From: Lachnospiraceae bacterium
Lineage (GTDB): Bacteria > Bacillota > Clostridia > Lachnospirales > Lachnospiraceae
Length of the DNA stretch: 64,000 nt
Reading direction: 5' to 3'
Assembly: GCA_023664345.1 (NCBI GenBank)
Contig: JAMPFQ010000009.1
Location: 62,001 to 126,000 of the forward strand
A program made the position numbers and the translations under genes. The notes under the pieces are model-generated. The model made no database searches, was not told the DNA's origin, and was given only the letters and a program-made list of their open reading frames with translations. Below, in pieces: positions 59,992 to 64,000 of the stretch (within the stretch, counting starts at the first letter, position 1; every line of letters begins with the position of its first letter).

Positions 59992-61488
59992 ATGTCAGAT
60001 AATTATAATGGAAATGACGATATAAACTCTGAGGAGAAGAAAGTGATCTCCGAGGAAGAGAATAGGAACAGCGACTATGAGGATGTGTGCTTTGTCTGTC
60101 GCAGGCCGGAGAGCAAGGCGGGAAAGATGTTCAAGCTTCCCAACAATATCTGCGTCTGTGACGACTGTATGCATAAGACCATGGAGACGGTGAGCCAGTT
60201 TGATTATCAGGGGCTGCTCCATGATCCCCGGTTCCAGAACGAACTGGACCAGATCACCAGACAGGGAGGCATTCCCAATATCAGCTTTGTGAATCTGGCC
60301 GATCTGCAGGGGGACGGTGGGATTCCCAATAAGCAGAAGCTGAAAAAGAAGAAAAAGAAAGAAGGCAGCCAGCCTGTCCTCAATATCAAAGATATTCCCG
60401 CGCCCCATAAGATCAAGGCCAGTCTGGACGAGTATGTGGTAGGGCAGGAGCAGGCGAAAAAGGTGATCTCCGTGGCGGTATACAACCATTATAAGCGGGT
60501 GGCCACCAACACCATGGACGAGATCGAGATCGAGAAGTCCAACATGCTGATGATCGGGCCTACGGGCTGCGGCAAGACTTATCTGGTCAAGACCCTGGCA
60601 AGGCTCCTGGATGTGCCCCTTGCCATTGCGGACGCCACTTCCCTGACGGAGGCGGGCTATATCGGCGACGATATTGAAAGCGTGATCTCCAAACTGCTGG
60701 CGGCGGCGAACAACGATGTGGACAAAGCGGAGATGGGCATTGTCTTTATTGATGAGATCGACAAGATCGCCAAGAAGAAAAATACCAATACCCGCGATGT
60801 CAGCGGCGAGAGTGTCCAGCAGGGTATGCTGAAACTGCTGGAGGGAGCAGAGGTGGAGGTTCCTGTGGGCGCCAACAGCAAGAATGCCATGGTGCCGCTG
60901 GCCACTGTGAACACTCGCAATATTCTGTTCATCTGCGGCGGAGCCTTTCCCGACCTGGAGGAGATCATCAAGGAGCGCCTGACCAGGACGGCTTCCATTG
61001 GTTTCAACTCCGAACTGAAGGATAAATATGATAAGGACAAAAATCTTTTATCCAAGGTAACGGTGGAAGACATCAGGAAATTCGGCATGATTCCTGAGTT
61101 TATCGGACGCCTGCCCATCATCTACACGCTGGACGGCCTTACTAAGGAGATGATGGTGAAGATACTGAAAGAGCCGAAGAACGCCATTTTAAAGCAGTAT
61201 CAGAAATTGTTGGAATTGGATGAGGTAAAGCTGGAATTTACGGAGGACGCGCTGGACGCCATTGCGGAAAAGGCCATGAAGCGCGAGACCGGAGCCAGGG
61301 CGCTGCGTTCCATCATCGAGGAATTTATGCTGGACATCATGTATGAGATTCCCAAGGATGATAACATCGGTCGCGTCACCATTACCAGGGAATACATTGA
61401 GGGCACCGGAGGCCCCATTATCGATATCCGCAGCAATCAGATGCTGGAGGATATGGATAAACTGAAGATCACTCCTGTGGAGGGATGA
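59992..61488 (+). CDS. clpX: ATP-dependent Clp protease ATP-binding subunit ClpX, long form
   Basis: About 498 residues against about 420 for usual ClpX. An acidic N-terminal extension of about 30 residues precedes the zinc-binding domain, whose cysteines keep the C-x2-C-x19-C-x2-C spacing (about residues 33, 36, 56 and 59). A longer linker with LKKKKKKEG follows. The AAA+ domain has GPTGCGKT (189-196), FIDEIDKI (Walker B), the pore motif GYIGDD and an IGF tripeptide (TASIGFN), which binds ClpP. So it should unfold substrates for ClpP. GGGGGAG lies just before ATG 59992; ATG 59980 is also possible. The extra regions suggest a second, specialised ClpX or a lineage variant. Confidence 0.93.
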   Translation: MSDNYNGNDDINSEEKKVISEEENRNSDYEDVCFVCRRPESKAGKMFKLPNNICVCDDCMHKTMETVSQFDYQGLLHDPRFQNELDQITRQGGIPNISFVNLADLQGDGGIPNKQKLKKKKKKEGSQPVLNIKDIPAPHKIKASLDEYVVGQEQAKKVISVAVYNHYKRVATNTMDEIEIEKSNMLMIGPTGCGKTYLVKTLARLLDVPLAIADATSLTEAGYIGDDIESVISKLLAAANNDVDKAEMGIVFIDEIDKIAKKKNTNTRDVSGESVQQGMLKLLEGAEVEVPVGANSKNAMVPLATVNTRNILFICGGAFPDLEEIIKERLTRTASIGFNSELKDKYDKDKNLLSKVTVEDIRKFGMIPEFIGRLPIIYTLDGLTKEMMVKILKEPKNAILKQYQKLLELDEVKLEFTEDALDAIAEKAMKRETGARALRSIIEEFMLDIMYEIPKDDNIGRVTITREYIEGTGGPIIDIRSNQMLEDMDKLKITPVEG

Positions 61489-61506
61489 TGTGTCTGATGT
61501 CGGAAA

Positions 61507-61540
61507 AGTCGAAGTGCTCTGATAAGCATTTCGGCTTTTT
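61507..61540 (+). terminator. Rho-independent terminator after clpX
   Basis: AGTCGAAGTGCT (61507-61518) pairs with AGCATTTCGGCT (61525-61536) with two G-T wobbles, loop CTGATA, followed by a run of T. Confidence 0.8.
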
Positions 61541-61576
61541 GACTGGAATATTTCTGTGGGATAGAAAGGGACTCCT

Positions 61577-63106
61577 ATGAGTGAACGGCAGCATACCTAT
61601 ATAGCAATCGACCTGAAATCATTTTATGCTTCCGTGGAGTGTGTGGAGCGGGGGCTGGATCCGCTGACGACCAATCTGGTGGTGGCGGACGCTTCAAGGA
61701 CGGAGAAAACAATCTGCCTTGCGGTCTCGCCCTCCCTGAAAGCCTATGGCATTCCCGGCAGAGCAAGATTGTTTGAAGTAGTACAACGGGTAAAAGAGGT
61801 CAATGCGGAACGCCGGAGCAAGGCGCCGGGCAGGCGGTTTGCCGGCTCATCCTGTTTTGCTCCGGAACTGCGGGAACACCCTGAACTGGAAGCGTCCTAC
61901 ATCGTTGCAACGCCCAGGATGGCTTTTTATCTGAAACACAGCACTGTTATCTACAACATCTATTTAAAGTATATTGCCCCGGAGGATATCCATGTGTATT
62001 CTATTGACGAGGTGTTCCTGGATGTGACGCAGTATCTGGGAACCTACCGAATGACGGCAGGGGAACTGGCGTCAAAGATTGTAAAGGATGTCCTTGATAC
62101 TACGGGGATGACTGCCACTGCGGGGATTGGCACGAACCTGTATCTGTGCAAGGTGGCCATGGATATCGTGGCGAAACATGTGGCCCCGGACGAGAATGGG
62201 GTCCGCATCGCACAGCTGGATGAAATGAGTTACCGGCAGCAGTTGTGGAGCCACAGGCCCCTTACGGATTTCTGGAGAGTAGGGCAGGGATACCGGAGAC
62301 GTCTGGAAGAAGTAGGGTTATTTACCATGGGGGATATTGCCCGATGCTCTCTGGGCAGGGACGGAGATTATCATAATGAGGAGCTTCTGTACAAGCTTTT
62401 TGGCGTCAACGCGGAACTTCTCATTGACCATGCCTGGGGATGGGAGCCTGTTACCATGGATCAGATCAAAGCCTACAGACCGGAGACCAACTGCATCAGT
62501 TCCGGGCAGGTGCTTCACTGCCCCTATGATTTTGCTGATGCAAGGCTGATCGTCCGTGAAATGACGGATCTGCTGGCTCTGGATCTGGTGGAAAAGCGGA
62601 TGGTAACGGATCAGATGGCGCTTACCGTCGGCTATGACATTGACAATCTGGCTGACCCAGGGATCAGGAACAGTTATCGTGGAGAGGTTACGACCGACCG
62701 CTATGGCAGACGGATCCCGAAACATGCCCATGGAACGGCAAATCTGGACTGTCAGACTTCTTCTGCCAAGATCATCACGGATGCGGTCATGGGCTTATAT
62801 GACCGTATCGTGGATCCGAAACTGTTGGTGCGCCGGGTCACACTGGCGGCAAATCATCTGGTGGACGAGTCGGAAGCCAGAGGTATGGAACATTTTGAGC
62901 AGATGGAACTGTTCACGGATCATGAGGCGCTGGCCAGAGAGAAAGAAGCCCGGGAAGCAGAACTGGAAAAGGAAAGAAGATTGCAGGAGGCTTTGCTGTC
63001 CGTAAAAAAGAAGTATGGTAAGAATGCCATACTGAAAGGCATGGATCTGCAGGAGGGAGCCACGACCATGGAGCGCAACCGTCAGATCGGGGGACACAAG
63101 GCGTAA
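61577..63106 (+). CDS. Y-family DNA polymerase (DinB/UmuC/UvrX-like)
   Basis: A 509-residue protein. AIDLKSFYASVE (residues 10-21) and YSIDEVFLDVT (about 140-150) hold the three metal-binding acidic residues of Y-family translesion polymerases. A C-terminal extension rich in Glu and Lys ends in a charged helix. Longer members with this tail are commonly encoded in Firmicutes together with YolD-like genes, on chromosomes, phages and plasmids. The YolD-like gene follows after 23 bases. GAAAGG precedes the ATG. No LexA box was recognised by eye in the 36 bases between the clpX terminator and the start. Confidence 0.93.
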   Translation: MSERQHTYIAIDLKSFYASVECVERGLDPLTTNLVVADASRTEKTICLAVSPSLKAYGIPGRARLFEVVQRVKEVNAERRSKAPGRRFAGSSCFAPELREHPELEASYIVATPRMAFYLKHSTVIYNIYLKYIAPEDIHVYSIDEVFLDVTQYLGTYRMTAGELASKIVKDVLDTTGMTATAGIGTNLYLCKVAMDIVAKHVAPDENGVRIAQLDEMSYRQQLWSHRPLTDFWRVGQGYRRRLEEVGLFTMGDIARCSLGRDGDYHNEELLYKLFGVNAELLIDHAWGWEPVTMDQIKAYRPETNCISSGQVLHCPYDFADARLIVREMTDLLALDLVEKRMVTDQMALTVGYDIDNLADPGIRNSYRGEVTTDRYGRRIPKHAHGTANLDCQTSSAKIITDAVMGLYDRIVDPKLLVRRVTLAANHLVDESEARGMEHFEQMELFTDHEALAREKEAREAELEKERRLQEALLSVKKKYGKNAILKGMDLQEGATTMERNRQIGGHKA

Positions 63107-63129
63107 AGAGCAGTGTGCGGAGGATGAGT

Positions 63130-63561
63130 ATGAGCCTTGTAAACGAGCATAAATACGATGATATCATAGATCTGCCCCACCATATATCCGCAAGGCATCC
63201 ACAGATGCCGCTGGCGGACCGGGCGGCGCAGTTTTCCCCTTTTGCCGCGCTTACCGGACATGAGGCTGCCATCCGGGAGACGGCCAGGCTGACGGAAGCG
63301 TTCGTGGAACTGGACGAGGACAGGAAGAGGGAGCTGGATGAACAGCTTTTGCTGATCAGGGAAGAGAGTGCGAAAGAGCCGGAGATCGAGGTGACATATT
63401 TCCGGCCGGATCTGAAAAAGAGCGGCGGAACTTATGTGACAGCCAGGGGGAGAGTACAGAAAATAGATGGGTACAGCCGTCAGATACATTTTGTGGATGG
63501 CACGGTTATTCCCATGGAAAACCTGTATTCCCTGGAAATCGTGCGGCGGACGGATGCATGA
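63130..63561 (+). CDS. YolD-like protein
   Basis: A 143-residue protein. ISARHPQMPLADRAAQFSPF and ALTGHEAA (about residues 19-47) are the signature of the clostridial YolD-like family; the C-terminal part (GRVQKIDGYSRQIHFVDG) is a small beta domain. Relatives sit next to UmuC/UvrX-type polymerases and are thought to work with them in DNA damage tolerance, in a way not well known. ATG at 63130 lies six bases after GGAGG and is preferred over GTG 63115 and ATG 63124. Confidence 0.85.
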   Translation: MSLVNEHKYDDIIDLPHHISARHPQMPLADRAAQFSPFAALTGHEAAIRETARLTEAFVELDEDRKRELDEQLLLIREESAKEPEIEVTYFRPDLKKSGGTYVTARGRVQKIDGYSRQIHFVDGTVIPMENLYSLEIVRRTDA

Positions 63562-63675
63562 ATCCAAATTTTTCATAAGGCAATGGAACAATGGATTGAC
63601 CATAGAAAAATGCACCACAGTTTGATATGGCTGCGGCGCACTTTCTGTTTACATGATATCTGACCGTCCAGCGGC

Positions 63676-64000
63676 CTATTTTACCGGCTTTGCCCCTGCC
63701 TTTTCCTGGGCGGCCTCCAGGGCCTGTTTGAAGCGGCTCTTTTTCTTGACAGGCTGAACCTCTTTTTTTCCGTGAAGTCCTTTTACATCCAGCACATAGA
63801 TACCGCTGACCACGGCCTTGACTTCTTTTTTGACAGGAACGGAGTCGAAGATCTTTTCCTCACAGATCAGGGACATAATCTGTGGGCCGACCTTTGCCTT
63901 GACGATGGGAAGCTTGGAACCTCTCATGACTTTCGGCACCTGATCCATGACGATCTGCGGCAGTCCCGCGTCCCGCACTTTCATCCGCTTCTTGTCTATG
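63676..64000 (-). CDS. Hypothetical protein, 5' end cut by window edge
   Basis: The frame is open on the minus strand from the window edge to a stop at 63676, giving at least 108 residues. A possible internal start is ATG at 63984, but the codons before it (IDKKR) are also open, so the true start may be outside. The visible part is basic, with GLHGKKEV and a Lys/Ala-rich C-terminus (KSRFKQALEAAQEK); no domain, signal or membrane helix is recognised. It is convergent with the YolD-like gene. Confidence 0.55.
   Translation of the reverse strand, partial: IDKKRMKVRDAGLPQIVMDQVPKVMRGSKLPIVKAKVGPQIMSLICEEKIFDSVPVKKEVKAVVSGIYVLDVKGLHGKKEVQPVKKKSRFKQALEAAQEKAGAKPVK

Noticed and set aside
61577..64000. 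Prophage or integrative element at the right end
   Set aside because: Polymerase and YolD-like genes occur on mobile elements, but no integrase, relaxase or attachment site is seen in the visible part.

Overview
The window looks like a chromosomal segment of a Gram-positive clostridium, most probably a Lachnospiraceae-like gut Firmicute. This is inferred from gene content: GH25 lysozymes, an LCP-family ligase, a TagG/Wzm-type exporter, YolD and Y-family polymerase genes, AGGAG-type ribosome binding sites and moderate GC. No rRNA, tRNA, CRISPR array or transposase was seen. About 56 kb is one very large cell-surface polysaccharide locus and the last 8 kb is housekeeping and stress genes.

Layout. 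1-28.8 kb is a decoration region. It holds the end of a sugar aminotransferase and a GNAT acetyltransferase, two GtrB-like polyprenyl-phosphate glycosyltransferases (1004, 18618), two GtrII-like membrane glucosyltransferases (5417, 16990), and many other large multi-pass GT-C-like membrane proteins with extracellular C-terminal domains. It also has a GT52-like transferase, an ABC flippase with a GT2 and a PseG/SpsG-like protein (12174-16035, overlapping genes), a WecE sugar aminotransferase, and three membrane-anchored SGNH hydrolases (two on the minus strand, each convergent with a plus-strand gene). 29-36.3 kb carries two GH25 wall hydrolases interleaved with rmlB, rmlA and rmlC for dTDP-6-deoxyhexose synthesis; rmlD is not here. 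36.3-56.4 kb is the backbone and export module: Wzm and Wzt (Wzt with a C-terminal carbohydrate-binding-like domain), a large two-domain methyltransferase plus kinase-like protein that recalls the chain-terminating enzyme WbdD, several GT2 rhamnosyltransferase-like proteins, a phosphoglucomutase, a polyprenyl-phosphate sugar phosphotransferase that would start the chain, and an LCP protein that would attach it to peptidoglycan. 56.4-64 kb has glmS, an HtrA-type protease, a ClpX, a Y-family DNA polymerase with a YolD-like partner, and a cut-off unknown gene.

How it may work together (inference). The initiating transferase and GT2 enzymes build a rhamnose-rich chain on undecaprenyl phosphate in the cytoplasm. 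The WbdD-like protein could cap its non-reducing end, and Wzm/Wzt would then recognise and export it. On the outer face, GtrB-charged lipid donors and GT-C enzymes would add side groups, SGNH proteins would add or remove acyl groups, and the LCP protein would join the product to the wall, with GH25 enzymes remodelling it.

The non-coding DNA is unusually structured. A composite palindromic repeat is present in four copies, a perfect 105-bp tandem repeat lies between rmlB and rmlA, a possible multi-stem RNA precedes rmlB, and many genes have a short hairpin of differing sequence 10-45 nt before the start codon. These and the WbdD-like protein are the most promising leads.
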